In this document: piece by piece, positions 6,697-14,410 of the stretch | How positions within the stretch are numbered: the first letter of the stretch is position 1 | How the letters are laid out: the number at the start of each line of letters is the position of its first letter | From: Chloroflexota bacterium | GTDB lineage: Bacteria > Chloroflexota > Dehalococcoidia > SZUA-161 > JAUWZY01 | DNA length: 16,096 bases | NCBI GenBank assembly: GCA_030615045.1 | Contig: JAUWZY010000011.1 | Coordinates: 1 to 16,096 of the forward strand | Direction: 5' to 3' | The notes under the pieces: generated by a model | Database searches by the model: none | What the model saw: the letters and a program-made list of their open reading frames with translations, nothing else | What the model was told of the DNA's origin: nothing | Position numbers and translations under genes: made by a program

Positions 6697-8718
6697 TCAT
6701 TTCTTGAACTCGGCGATGATCCTTTGAGTGATCTGAGGCGGCACTTCTTCGTAGTGGCTGAACTCCATGGTGAAGCTGCCACGAGCCTGGGTCATCGATC
6801 TCAGCTCGGTGGCATAGCGGAGCATCTCAGAAAGGGGCACCTGAGCCTCGACCAGGTTGGACCCATTTTGCGGGTTCATCCCCAGTATCCGAGCCCGTTT
6901 CCCATTGAGGTCGCCGATAACATCGCCGGTGAAATCCTCGGGCGTGGTAATACGCACATTCATTACGGGCTCGAGTAGCACTGGCTGTGCCTGAGCTACC
7001 CTCTTCCTCAAGGCATGAGCGCCGGCGATCTTGAACGAGATATCCGATGAGTCCACAGGGTGATAGCTGCCATCATAGAGTGTTATCTTGATATCGACCA
7101 CGGGATAGCCGGCAACAACCCCTTCCTGCAACGCTTCGTGAACCCCCTTCTCCACTCCCGGGATGTAGTTCTTGGGTATGGCCCCACCCACCACCTTATC
7201 AGCGAATTCATAGCCGGTGCCTCGGGACAAAGGCTCCAGTTCTAAGAAGACATGACCATACTGACCATGGCCTCCGGTCTGCTTCTTATGCTTATACTCA
7301 GCCTTGGTCGTGGTGGTGATGGTCTCTTTATAGGGGATCTTTGGCAGCTCCAGATCGGCATCAACGCCCAACTTGCGCCGCATTCTCTCCACAGCGACCT
7401 CAAGGTGAGCTTCTCCCAAGCCGCAGAGGATGATCTCTCCGGTATCGGGCTCCCTACGAACGGAGAGAGAAGGGTCCTCCTCGCTCAGCCGGGAAAGCGC
7501 TGTCCCCAGTTTATCGACATCGGCTTTGGTCTTGGGGTGCACTGCTACACTTAATGAGGGGATGGGGAATGAAATGGGGGCAAATGCCAAGGGCCGAGCT
7601 TGAGTACAAAGGGTATCTCCGGTGCCGGTCTCCGCCAGCTTGCCTACAGCCCCGAGGTCGCCAGCGCTCACCTGCGCTGTTGGCTCCTGCGCCTTGCCCC
7701 TGATGGTATATAGTTGCCCGATGCGCTCTGCTCTGCCTTTGCTGGCATTCCACACGTTGCTATCGCTGCGCAGGGTGCCGCTATACACCCGGAAGTAGCT
7801 AAGCTTGCCCACATAGGGGTCGGCGCTGGTCTTGAACACAAAAACAGAGAGCGGGCCCTCTTCCTCGGGCTCGATGGCTACTTCCTGCTCAGTATTCGGG
7901 TCTTGGGCCATGATCTTGCCCCTGTCCTTAGGTGAGGGTAGATATTGACAAATGGCATCCAGTAGCTCGGAGATGCCCTTGTTATTCAGCGCAGTCCCCA
8001 CCAAGATGGGCGCGATAGCCCCCGAAATGACCCCTGCTCTGAGCCCACTGCGGAGTTCGTCTTCGGTTAACTCCTCCCCCTCCAGATATTTGGTGGCCAG
8101 ATCGTCATCCGCCTCGGCCACGGCCTCGACCAGCCGCTCGCGGAAGGGCTCGACCTCGCCTTCCAGTGGCGAGGATGTGCCGGTTAGCAAATCGACTGCG
8201 CCGGCAAAGCTATCCTGAGAGCCTATCGGCAGTTGCAATGGGATGCATTTCCGGCCGAATTTGGCTTGAATCTGGGCCACCGTCTTGTAGAAATCAGCGT
8301 GCTCGCGATCGATTTTATTAACGAAGATGAGGCGAGGTAAGCCAACTTCATCGCTATAGCTCCAAACCTGCTCAGTGCCTACTTCCACACCGGAGACAGC
8401 GCAGACAACGATCACAGCCGCATCGGCGACTCGCAGCGCCGCGCGGACTTCACCGATAAAATCAGCATAGCCCGGGGTATCGATGATATTGACCTTGCTC
8501 CCCTTCCACTCCAGGGGGAGAACGGAGAGGTTGATGCTGCTCTGGCGCCTTATTTCATCGAGGTCATAATCTGAGGTGGTATTGCCATCGTCGACCCTGC
8601 CCAGCCTGGTTATCACTCCGCAGTCATAAAGCGATGCTTCAGCAAGCGAGGTTTTGCCGGCACCGGTATGGGAGAGCAAGACCACATTGCGGATATTCTC
8701 GGCTCGGTAATCCCGCAT
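6697..8718 (-). CDS. Elongation factor G paralogue (EF-G-like GTPase)
   Basis: A 673-aa translational GTPase with the EF-G domain order. The G domain has G1 SHTGAGKTS (16-24), G3 DTPG (80-83) and G4 NKID (134-137). Domain II begins near 288, domain III carries GLGEAHLEV (433-441), domain IV contains TGGHGQYGHV (481-490), and domain V ends the protein. The G1 sequence SHTGAGKTS differs from the AHIDAGKTT of housekeeping EF-G and is typical of the EF-G-like (EF-G-2) paralogues. The gene is also away from rpsL/rpsG/tuf. Function in translocation, recycling or another ribosome step cannot be told from sequence. GGGAGAAG precedes the ATG. It follows the 71-aa gene by 17 bp on the same strand and shares its promoter. 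Confidence 0.92.
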   Translation of the reverse strand: MRDYRAENIRNVVLLSHTGAGKTSLAEASLYDCGVITRLGRVDDGNTTSDYDLDEIRRQSSINLSVLPLEWKGSKVNIIDTPGYADFIGEVRAALRVADAAVIVVCAVSGVEVGTEQVWSYSDEVGLPRLIFVNKIDREHADFYKTVAQIQAKFGRKCIPLQLPIGSQDSFAGAVDLLTGTSSPLEGEVEPFRERLVEAVAEADDDLATKYLEGEELTEDELRSGLRAGVISGAIAPILVGTALNNKGISELLDAICQYLPSPKDRGKIMAQDPNTEQEVAIEPEEEGPLSVFVFKTSADPYVGKLSYFRVYSGTLRSDSNVWNASKGRAERIGQLYTIRGKAQEPTAQVSAGDLGAVGKLAETGTGDTLCTQARPLAFAPISFPIPSLSVAVHPKTKADVDKLGTALSRLSEEDPSLSVRREPDTGEIILCGLGEAHLEVAVERMRRKLGVDADLELPKIPYKETITTTTKAEYKHKKQTGGHGQYGHVFLELEPLSRGTGYEFADKVVGGAIPKNYIPGVEKGVHEALQEGVVAGYPVVDIKITLYDGSYHPVDSSDISFKIAGAHALRKRVAQAQPVLLEPVMNVRITTPEDFTGDVIGDLNGKRARILGMNPQNGSNLVEAQVPLSEMLRYATELRSMTQARGSFTMEFSHYEEVPPQITQRIIAEFKK

Positions 8719-8735
8719 ATAATGTCTTCTCCCAG

Positions 8736-8951
8736 CTACTCGATGTCAACCTTTTCTTTTGGCTTCTCCTCACCCTCGACGGCGGAAATAGCTTCATCAA
8801 GCGCGCGACGAAAGGCGAGGAGCACTTCTCTGCTTGCCGCTCTAAGATGACCCCTTACTGGAACACGCTTCACATGCAAATTCTTGGACTTGAAGCGGAC
8901 TATTAACTCCTCCTCGGGTCCCCACTCTATGCTGAATATAGTCTCAGCCAT
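8736..8951 (-). CDS. Small unknown protein, 71 aa, ahead of the EF-G paralogue
   Basis: I do not recognise this protein. It has a beta-like N-terminal half (IFSIEW at 5-10, ELIVRF at 15-20) and a helical C-terminal half (residues 38-60), ending in a charged tail. No membrane segment is visible. It is credible as a gene because AAGGAG sits 7 nt before the ATG, a near-consensus promoter lies just upstream, and the EF-G-like gene begins 17 bp after its stop. Co-transcription suggests a job connected to the EF-G paralogue, but this is inference only. Confidence 0.75.
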   Translation of the reverse strand: MAETIFSIEWGPEEELIVRFKSKNLHVKRVPVRGHLRAASREVLLAFRRALDEAISAVEGEEKPKEKVDIE

Positions 8952-8971
8952 ACTATCACTCCTTCACTGCC

Positions 8972-9000
8972 AGTATAGGCTATAGCCGATTTGTTGTCAA
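8972..9000 (-). promoter_or_regulatory. Sigma70-type promoter for the 71-aa gene and EF-G paralogue
   Basis: On the minus strand TTGACA (9000-8995) and TATACT (8977-8972) are separated by exactly 17 bp. This gives a perfect -35, a 5/6 match at -10 and ideal spacing. The leader would be about 15-20 nt and contains AAGGAG. It is the strongest promoter visible in the window. Confidence 0.8.
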
Positions 9001-9027
9001 TCTGTGGGGTTCCCTTCAGGCAACAGC

Positions 9028-9057
9028 TTGCCTCAATTCGCCATGGGATGCTATAAT
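9028..9057 (+). promoter_or_regulatory. Promoter for the gatC operon
   Basis: TTGCCT (9028-9033) and a perfect TATAAT (9052-9057) are 18 bp apart, and the -10 is extended as TGCTATAAT. The predicted start near 9064 lies downstream of an upstream in-frame GTG at 9004, which supports the TTG at 9094 as the gatC start. It is divergent from the EF-G promoter. Confidence 0.7.
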
Positions 9058-9093
9058 GAGAAATCGCTTTATCGGTTCTTAGGGGGTGAGGGA

Positions 9094-9381
9094 TTGAAGC
9101 TGAGTCGTGAGGATGTGGAGCATATCGCCTTTCTCGCTCGATTAGGGCTCTCTGAGGAGGAGATAGAGAGGTTCAGGGAGCAATTATCAAATATCCTGGA
9201 AAACTTCGAGGTGCTCCAGGAGATAGACACCGCCGATGTCCAGCCCACAGCCCATGTCATCGCCTTGGACAGTGTAGTTCGAGACGATGAGGTATTGCCC
9301 TCCTGGCCACAGAATGAGGTATTGGAAAATGCACCGCAAGCGGAAGACGGCTACTTCCGGGTGCGGGCGGTTCTGGAGTGA
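9094..9381 (+). CDS. gatC: Aspartyl/glutamyl-tRNA(Asn/Gln) amidotransferase subunit C
   Basis: GatC stabilises the GatCAB amidotransferase, which converts misacylated Glu-tRNA(Gln) or Asp-tRNA(Asn) to Gln- or Asn-tRNA. The protein has 95 aa, the normal GatC length, and begins LKLSREDVEHIAFLARLGL, the family's standard N-terminus. It ends with the typical late motif, here APQAEDGYFRVRAVLE. The start is a TTG, chosen because AGGGGGTGAGG immediately precedes it, homology begins exactly there, and the upstream in-frame GTG at 9004 would lie before the promoter. Its TGA stop overlaps a GTG that opens the gatA frame. gatB is not in the window. Confidence 0.95.
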   Translation: MKLSREDVEHIAFLARLGLSEEEIERFREQLSNILENFEVLQEIDTADVQPTAHVIALDSVVRDDEVLPSWPQNEVLENAPQAEDGYFRVRAVLE

Positions 9382-10865
9382 ACATAGCAAATTCCCAAGA
9401 GGAGGGAGAACTGAGATTATATCAGCTGACCAGCCACGAGGCACACGAGCTGCTGTGGAAAAGGGAGATCTCGGCCCTCGAGCTGACCGAGGCTGTGCTC
9501 GGCCGCATCGCTCAAGTTGAGGAGCAGATCCATGCCTTCGTCACTGTGACCGAAGATCTGGCTTTAATGCAAGCTCGAGAAGCCGACGAGCGAATCAGAG
9601 CCGGCGATGCCTCACCACTTGTCGGCATTCCCACGATGATTAAGGACAACATCTGCACTAAGGGCATCGCCACAACCTGCTCCTCAAGGATGCTGGAGAA
9701 CTTCGTCCCTCCTTACGATGCCACAGTGATGCAAAGGCTGAACCGGGAGCGAGCGGTGATAGTGGGCAAGGGGAATATGGATGAATTCGCCATGGGCTCC
9801 TCAAATGAGCATTCCGCCTTTTTCCCGACCAGAAACCCCTGGGATAGAGAGCGAGTACCCGGTGGCTCAAGCGGTGGCCCAGCAGTGGCAGTAGCAACTG
9901 ACGAAGTCATCTATGCCCTTGGCTCGGATACCGGGGGCAGCATCCGCCAACCTGCCGGATTTTGTAATGTCGTCGGGCTTAAGCCCACCTATGGCCGGGT
10001 CAGCCGCTATGGCTTGGTTGCTTTCGCCAGCTCCCTGGACCAGATCGGCCCCCTAACTAAGGATGTCACCGACTGCGCTTTAGTGATGAATGCCATCGCC
10101 TGCTATGACCCCAGGGATTCCACCTCCGTTCCCCAGCCGACCCCGGACTATACCAAGTCGCTGATTCCAGAGCTAAAGGGGCTGCGCCTCGGCATTCCCA
10201 AGGAATACTTTGTGCGCGGGATGGAGGCCGGGGTGGAGCAGGTGATATGGGATGCCATCGCAAAACTGGAGCAACTGGGGGCTGAGGTTGAGGAGACCTC
10301 GCTGCCCCATACCCGCTACGCATTGGCTGCCTACTATATCATCGCCCCCTCCGAAGCCTCAGCGAACTTGGCGCGCTATGATGGGGTGAAATACGGTTTC
10401 TCCGCCAGCGACGCCGAGAGCATGTGGGACGCCATGGACAAGACACGACAATATGGCTTTGGCCCCGAGGTCAAGCGGCGCATCATCCTGGGAACCTACG
10501 CTCTGTCCGCAGGCTATTACGATGCCTATTATCTGAAGGCGCAAAAGGTGCGCACTCTGATCAGGCGTGAATTTGAGCAAGCCTTTGAGCGGTTCGATGC
10601 CCTGGTGACTCCAACCTCGCCCACAGTCCCGTTTAAGCTCGGCGAGAAGGTGGAGGACCCGCTTCAGATGTATTTGAGCGATGTCTGCACGCTGCCGATA
10701 AACATCGCCGGCATCCCCGGGCTTTCCATCCCCGCCGGTTTTTCGGATGGTTTGCCGGTGGGAATGCAGATACTCGGTAAGCCATTTTCCGAGGAGACAT
10801 TGATACGCATCGGCTTCGCCTATGAGCAGGCGACAGACTGGCACAAGAGGAGGCCGCCGCTATAA
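9378..10865 (+). CDS. gatA: Aspartyl/glutamyl-tRNA(Asn/Gln) amidotransferase subunit A
   Basis: GatA hydrolyses glutamine and passes ammonia to GatB for tRNA-dependent amidation. The amidase-signature triad is present: Lys89 in IPTMIKDN, cis-Ser164 in GGSSGGP and nucleophile Ser188 in GSDTGGSIRQPA. The spacings of 75 and 99 residues equal those of S. aureus GatA (K79, S154, S178). The GTG at 9378 overlaps the gatC stop but has a poor ribosome-binding site. GAGGAGGG at 9399-9406 sits at ideal distance before a CTG at 9411. Starting there would give 484 aa beginning at the conserved LYQLT, so the true start may be the CTG. Listed from GTG because CTG starts are rare. Confidence 0.96.
   Translation: MNIANSQEEGELRLYQLTSHEAHELLWKREISALELTEAVLGRIAQVEEQIHAFVTVTEDLALMQAREADERIRAGDASPLVGIPTMIKDNICTKGIATTCSSRMLENFVPPYDATVMQRLNRERAVIVGKGNMDEFAMGSSNEHSAFFPTRNPWDRERVPGGSSGGPAVAVATDEVIYALGSDTGGSIRQPAGFCNVVGLKPTYGRVSRYGLVAFASSLDQIGPLTKDVTDCALVMNAIACYDPRDSTSVPQPTPDYTKSLIPELKGLRLGIPKEYFVRGMEAGVEQVIWDAIAKLEQLGAEVEETSLPHTRYALAAYYIIAPSEASANLARYDGVKYGFSASDAESMWDAMDKTRQYGFGPEVKRRIILGTYALSAGYYDAYYLKAQKVRTLIRREFEQAFERFDALVTPTSPTVPFKLGEKVEDPLQMYLSDVCTLPINIAGIPGLSIPAGFSDGLPVGMQILGKPFSEETLIRIGFAYEQATDWHKRRPPL
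9399..9406 (+). promoter_or_regulatory. Strong Shine-Dalgarno inside the annotated gatA frame
   Basis: GAGGAGGG lies 4 nt before CTG 9411, in frame with gatA. It is a much better ribosome-binding site than anything before GTG 9378. It therefore argues for initiation at the CTG. Confidence 0.5.
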
Positions 10866-10881
10866 CATCGGGAGGTATTAA

Positions 10882-11541
10882 ATGTTCAAAGCGTATATTT
10901 TTGACCTCGAGGGGACACTGGTGGATTTTCAGTGGAATTTAGAGCAGGGAATCAAAGCAGCCAAGCTGAAGTTGGAGGAAATGGGCTTCGATAAGGAAAA
11001 GCTGCTGAAAATAGAGTCTTACAATGAATTGCTTAATGAGACGATGAAAGATGCTTTGATGGGAAGGGTCAATTTGCCCGCTTATGAGGTTAAGAAAGGA
11101 ATCGGCGAGGTCTATGACTTCTTCGACTTGGATGCCTTGACCAGATGGAAGCTAAGAGAGGATGTGAAAGAGACACTCACCGAGCTACATCCCCGTGCTA
11201 CAATAGGTCTTTTTACCACAATGGGCTGGAAAGCGGCGAAGAAAGCTCTGCAGAAATTTGAAATAGACAAACTTTTCCATATCATGGTAACCAGAGACGA
11301 TGTGACCCTTATCAAGCCGCACGGGGAAGGGCTGATATTGATATTAAGGTGCTTGGGAATCTCTGGGGAGGAAGCGATTTATGTCGGCGATACCACCAGA
11401 GATATTTTAGCTGCCAAGGAAGTCGGTATTAAAGCTGGATTCATAGTCGGCGGTGAGCAGCAATTGCCCGACTTGCTTGCCGAGCCAGATTATATCCTCT
11501 ATTCCTTCTCAGACATCTTGGAGATAGAGATGAGGTGTTGA
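10882..11541 (+). CDS. HAD-superfamily hydrolase, tandem copy 1
   Basis: A 219-aa haloacid-dehalogenase-like protein. Motif I is FDLEGTL with nucleophile Asp8, motif II is GLFTT (T112/T113), motif III is Lys145 in KPHGEGL and motif IV is GDTTRD (169-174). A helical cap (about 15-90) follows motif I, as in C1-type phosphatases. The second motif I position, normally Asp in DxDGT, is Glu10, which is unusual for phosphatases using a general acid there. The substrate is unknown; phosphatase activity is inferred. GGGAGG precedes the ATG, 16 bp after gatA. The adjacent gene is a paralogue about 73% identical without gaps. One spot-counted line here is 26/60 GC against 36/60 in gatA, hinting at separate origin. 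Confidence 0.9.
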   Translation: MFKAYIFDLEGTLVDFQWNLEQGIKAAKLKLEEMGFDKEKLLKIESYNELLNETMKDALMGRVNLPAYEVKKGIGEVYDFFDLDALTRWKLREDVKETLTELHPRATIGLFTTMGWKAAKKALQKFEIDKLFHIMVTRDDVTLIKPHGEGLILILRCLGISGEEAIYVGDTTRDILAAKEVGIKAGFIVGGEQQLPDLLAEPDYILYSFSDILEIEMRC

Positions 11542-12192
11542 ATGTTCAAAGCATATATTTTTGACCTTGAGGGGACATTGGGACATTTCAAGTGGAGCTT
11601 AGAGCAGGCAGTTAAAGAAGCCAAGCTGAAATTGGAGGAAATGGGCTTCGATAAGGAGAAGCTGCTGAAAATGAACCGTTTCAATGAAGTGATTAATGAG
11701 GCTCTAAGATATGCTTTGCTGGGCAGCGTCAATGTGCCAGCTTATGAGGTTAAAAGGGGAATCGGCGAGGTCTATGATTCCTTCGATTTGGAGTCCTTGG
11801 CCAGAGGGAAGCCAAGAGATGATATGAAGGATACACTCACCGAGCTACATTCCCGTGCTACAATAGGTCTCTTTACCACATTCGGGTGGAGAGGTTCAAA
11901 GAAAGCCCTGGAGAAATTTGAAATAGACAAACTTTTTCATATTATGGTAACCAGAGACGATGTGACCCTTGTCAAGCCGCATGGGGAAGGGCTGACATTG
12001 ATATTAAGGTGCTTAGGAATCCCTGGGGAGGAAGTGATTTATATCGGCGATACCAACAGCGATATCTTGGCTTCCAGAGAAGCAGGTGTCAAATCTGGAT
12101 TCGTAGTCGGCGGCAAGCAGGAGCTGCATGACCTGGCTGCCGAGCCGGATTATGTCTTCCATTCCTTCTCAGACATCTTGGCGGTAAAGTGA
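11542..12192 (+). CDS. HAD-superfamily hydrolase, tandem copy 2
   Basis: A 216-aa paralogue of the preceding gene, aligning end to end without gaps at roughly 73% identity by hand count. Its ATG directly abuts the preceding TGA. Motif I is again FDLEGTL (D8, E10), motif III Lys145 in KPHGEGL, and motif IV GDTNSD (169-174). Differences cluster right after motif I (VDFQWN against GHFKWS), in the cap and near the C-terminus, so substrate range may differ. Both copies keep the catalytic residues, which argues against decay of either. A GAGG upstream is a modest ribosome-binding site, so translation may depend on coupling with copy 1. Confidence 0.9.
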   Translation: MFKAYIFDLEGTLGHFKWSLEQAVKEAKLKLEEMGFDKEKLLKMNRFNEVINEALRYALLGSVNVPAYEVKRGIGEVYDSFDLESLARGKPRDDMKDTLTELHSRATIGLFTTFGWRGSKKALEKFEIDKLFHIMVTRDDVTLVKPHGEGLTLILRCLGIPGEEVIYIGDTNSDILASREAGVKSGFVVGGKQELHDLAAEPDYVFHSFSDILAVK

Positions 12193-12422
12193 TGGCAGAG
12201 CCGGTCCAAGTCAAATGCTACTCAGGGCATGTCTACGCTGAGCGCCCTGCTTCATTCCACTGGCAGGGAGAAACGCATCAGGTGGCCAAGATTGAAAGGG
12301 AATGGCTGGAGCCAAGAGAAAGGCACTTTCTGGTACGCACTGATGAGGAAAGGCTTTTCGAGCTTTGCTATCAGGAGCAACAAGATATATGGTCGGCGGT
12401 TGAGCTGATAAATGGCGTTTAA
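12192..12422 (+). CDS. Small protein of unknown function (possibly DUF6504-like)
   Basis: A 76-aa protein starting EPVQVKCYSGHVYAERP and containing FHWQGE, RHFLVRT and FELCY. The alternating pattern suggests a small all-beta fold. It resembles small proteins I remember as DUF6504, but I could not verify this. The ATG at 12192 overlaps the HAD copy 2 stop (TGATG). A GTG one codon upstream is the alternative start. It ends 12 bp before the Lrp-type regulator, so it belongs to the gatC-aminotransferase run. Function unknown; no catalytic motif or membrane segment is visible. Confidence 0.75.
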   Translation: MAEPVQVKCYSGHVYAERPASFHWQGETHQVAKIEREWLEPRERHFLVRTDEERLFELCYQEQQDIWSAVELINGV

Positions 12423-12434
12423 GGGGGTGAGGTC

Positions 12435-12914
12435 ATGAAGGAAATCCTGGAGCTACTGGAAAAAGATGCTCGACTTACCGCGGAGCAAATTGCCACCATG
12501 ACCGGGGTGCCCGCTTCCGAGGTAAAGAAGGCGATAACGAAAGCGGAGAGGGATCGAACCATCCTCAAATACAAAACGGTGATCAACTGGGAGAAGTTTG
12601 GCCAGGAGCAGGTCTGGGCGCTGATCGAGGTTAGGGTCCAGCCACAGCGCGATGTCGGCTTTGATGCCATTGCCGAGCGCATCTATCGCTTCCCCGAAGC
12701 TCGCTCTGTTTACCTCGTCTCCGGGGCCTACGACCTCGCCGTTCTGGTCACCGCGAGGACGATGCAGGAGATAGCCTCCTTCGTGGCTCAAAAGCTGGCT
12801 CCTTTGGAGTCGGTGCTGGGGACTGTAACCCACTTCCTGCTCAAGCGATATAAAGAGGACGGGGAGATCTTGGATGGCGAGGAGAAGGCGCGTCGGCTGC
12901 CACTAACGCTGTAG
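12435..12914 (+). CDS. Lrp/AsnC-family transcriptional regulator (AlaR-like)
   Basis: A 159-aa regulator. Residues 1-50 form an N-terminal winged helix-turn-helix (LTAEQIATMTGVPASEVKKAI), and residues 60-140 the RAM/AsnC ligand-binding domain with the characteristic SGAYDLAVLVTA stretch (95-106). Lrp-type proteins form octamers that sense amino acids. GGGGGTGAGG precedes the ATG. The aminotransferase gene follows 10 bp after its stop. The pair matches the B. subtilis alaR-alaT (yugG-yugH) arrangement in order, size and family, so it probably senses an amino acid linked to the aminotransferase, possibly alanine. The effector cannot be read from sequence. Confidence 0.9.
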   Translation: MKEILELLEKDARLTAEQIATMTGVPASEVKKAITKAERDRTILKYKTVINWEKFGQEQVWALIEVRVQPQRDVGFDAIAERIYRFPEARSVYLVSGAYDLAVLVTARTMQEIASFVAQKLAPLESVLGTVTHFLLKRYKEDGEILDGEEKARRLPLTL

Positions 12915-12924
12915 GAGGTTTTCG

Positions 12925-14091
12925 GTGCAAAATATCCGCAGTCCCATCTCACAACGAGTAATGAAAATCTCCCCATCGGGCATCAGGAGATTCTTCGACC
13001 TGGTGTCTTCGATGGAGGACGTTGTCTCACTTGGAGTTGGCGAGCCCGATTTCGTCACCCCGTGGCATATCAGCGAGGCCGGGATCTATGCCATCGAGAA
13101 AGGCTATACCGCATATATCTCAAACTACGGGCTGCTCGAACTGCGCCAGGAGCTGAGCCGACACCTGAAAAGCCGCTACTCCCTGGATTATGACCCCAAT
13201 AGCGAACTCATGATCACCGTAGGCGTCAGCGAGGCTCTCGACCTGGCGCTGAGAGCCATCCTCGACCCCGGCGATGAAGTCTTAGCCCCTGAACCAAGCT
13301 ATGTATCCTACATGCCGTGCACCATTTTGACCGGCGCTAACTTCATCCCCGTGCCTACCACCGTGGAAAACGAGTTCAAAGTCCAGGCCGCTGAGATAGA
13401 AAAACGGGTCAGCGGGCGAACTAAAGCCATCCTGCTCGGCTATCCCAACAATCCCACCGGTGCGGTGATGGACAGGGCAGGCCTGGAGCAGATTGCCGAG
13501 TTAGCCCGGCGCCACGACTTAATTGTGATTTCAGACGAGATCTATGACCGCTTGGTCTATGGTGTGGAGCACACCTGCTTTGCCAGCTTGCCTGGGATGA
13601 AGGAGCGCACCATTTACCTTGGCGGCTTCTCCAAAGCCTATGCCATGACCGGATGGCGCGTAGGCTATGCCGCAGCTCCGGCTGAGTTCATCGAGGCTAT
13701 GCTCAAGATCCATCAATATACCATGCTCTGTGCCCCGGTGATGGGGCAGATGGCAGCTTTGGAAGCCCTCAGGGAGGGCGAGGACGCAGTCAAGGAGATG
13801 GTCATGGAATATGACCGCCGCCGTCGAGCTATAGTTAAAGGGCTAAATGAGATCGGGCTCCCTTGCTTTGAGCCTAAAGGGGCTTTCTATACCTTCCCCT
13901 CGATCGAATCATACGGGCTCTCCTCCGATGAGTTCGTCGAGAGGCTTATTGTCGAGCAGAGGGTACTGGCAGTTCCCGGCTCAACCTTCGGAGAGTGCGG
14001 GGAGGGATATCTCCGCTGCTGCTACGCCACCTCGCTATCCGACATCGAGGAGGCTCTGGAGCGGATGAGGCGATTTGTGAGCAGTCTATAG
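12925..14091 (+). CDS. PLP-dependent class I/II aminotransferase (AlaT-like)
   Basis: A 388-aa fold-type I aminotransferase. The PLP lysine is K237 in GGFSKAYAMTGWR. NPTG (176-179), SDEIY (203-207; D204 and Y207 contact PLP) and R364 in YLRCC (binding the substrate carboxylate) are in place. It should move amino groups between an amino acid and 2-oxoglutarate or pyruvate. Annotation as aspartate, alanine or aromatic aminotransferase cannot be separated by eye. The preceding Lrp gene favours an AlaT-like role. The start is GTG 12925, chosen because AGGAGG lies 6 nt upstream and the MKISPSGIRRF block follows soon after. It ends the long gatC transcription unit; no clear terminator hairpin follows. 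Confidence 0.93.
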   Translation: MQNIRSPISQRVMKISPSGIRRFFDLVSSMEDVVSLGVGEPDFVTPWHISEAGIYAIEKGYTAYISNYGLLELRQELSRHLKSRYSLDYDPNSELMITVGVSEALDLALRAILDPGDEVLAPEPSYVSYMPCTILTGANFIPVPTTVENEFKVQAAEIEKRVSGRTKAILLGYPNNPTGAVMDRAGLEQIAELARRHDLIVISDEIYDRLVYGVEHTCFASLPGMKERTIYLGGFSKAYAMTGWRVGYAAAPAEFIEAMLKIHQYTMLCAPVMGQMAALEALREGEDAVKEMVMEYDRRRRAIVKGLNEIGLPCFEPKGAFYTFPSIESYGLSSDEFVERLIVEQRVLAVPGSTFGECGEGYLRCCYATSLSDIEEALERMRRFVSSL

Positions 14092-14113
14092 TCGATGAGG
14101 GGCGTGTAATAAA

Positions 14114-14410
14114 TCAAAGGCACACTATGCAGTTGTTCACCACGCCAAATAGCTGCATCGAAATGAAAACAGTTGCAGTAAAAAATGACAGGCTTCTGTA
14201 CCCTTTTGACGGGGAATTCGCCCATGCCAACAGAATCAAGGAGACGGCAACCAGCCACGCCATCTTCAAGGCGACTGTGCCAGCTGGCGTCAGCCAATGG
14301 AACAGCGGATTCATTTCCTCTGCACCCAAAGACAGCCCAATGAATGTTGAGATAATATCACCGAAGGTTAGGCAAATCAGACCGATTACAAGGTAGGGAA
14401 TAATCTTCAT
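14114..14410 (-). CDS. Small membrane protein, DUF5658-like
   Basis: A 98-aa protein with three predicted membrane segments at about residues 4-24, 44-64 and 72-94. It contains GDIISTFIGLSLGAEEMNP, which resembles the DUF5658 signature (D.xxT.xGLxLGAxExNP). Function unknown. The ATG at 14410 is chosen because hydrophobicity and family similarity start there; the frame stays open upstream to 14545 but encodes nothing membrane-like and passes the promoter. There is no clear Shine-Dalgarno. An 8-codon frame (14433-14407) ends in a TGA overlapping this ATG. The region is AT-rich: one line here is 24/60 GC. It sits between a relic gene and the aminotransferase, suggesting late arrival. Confidence 0.75.
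   Translation of the reverse strand: MKIIPYLVIGLICLTFGDIISTFIGLSLGAEEMNPLFHWLTPAGTVALKMAWLVAVSLILLAWANSPSKGYRSLSFFTATVFISMQLFGVVNNCIVCL

Larger units (their letters stand above)
10882..12192 (+). repeat. Tandem gene duplication (two HAD genes)
   Basis: Units 10882-11541 and 11542-12192 are direct repeats with long near-identical stretches, for example the first 35 bp and the ELHxRATIGLFTT to DDVTL coding region. The copies abut with no spacer. Divergence of about a quarter of residues shows the duplication is not recent. Confidence 0.9.

Noticed and set aside
9004..9093. Upstream GTG start for gatC adding 30 residues
   Set aside because: It would precede the predicted transcription start, has no ribosome-binding site, and the family N-terminus begins at TTG 9094.
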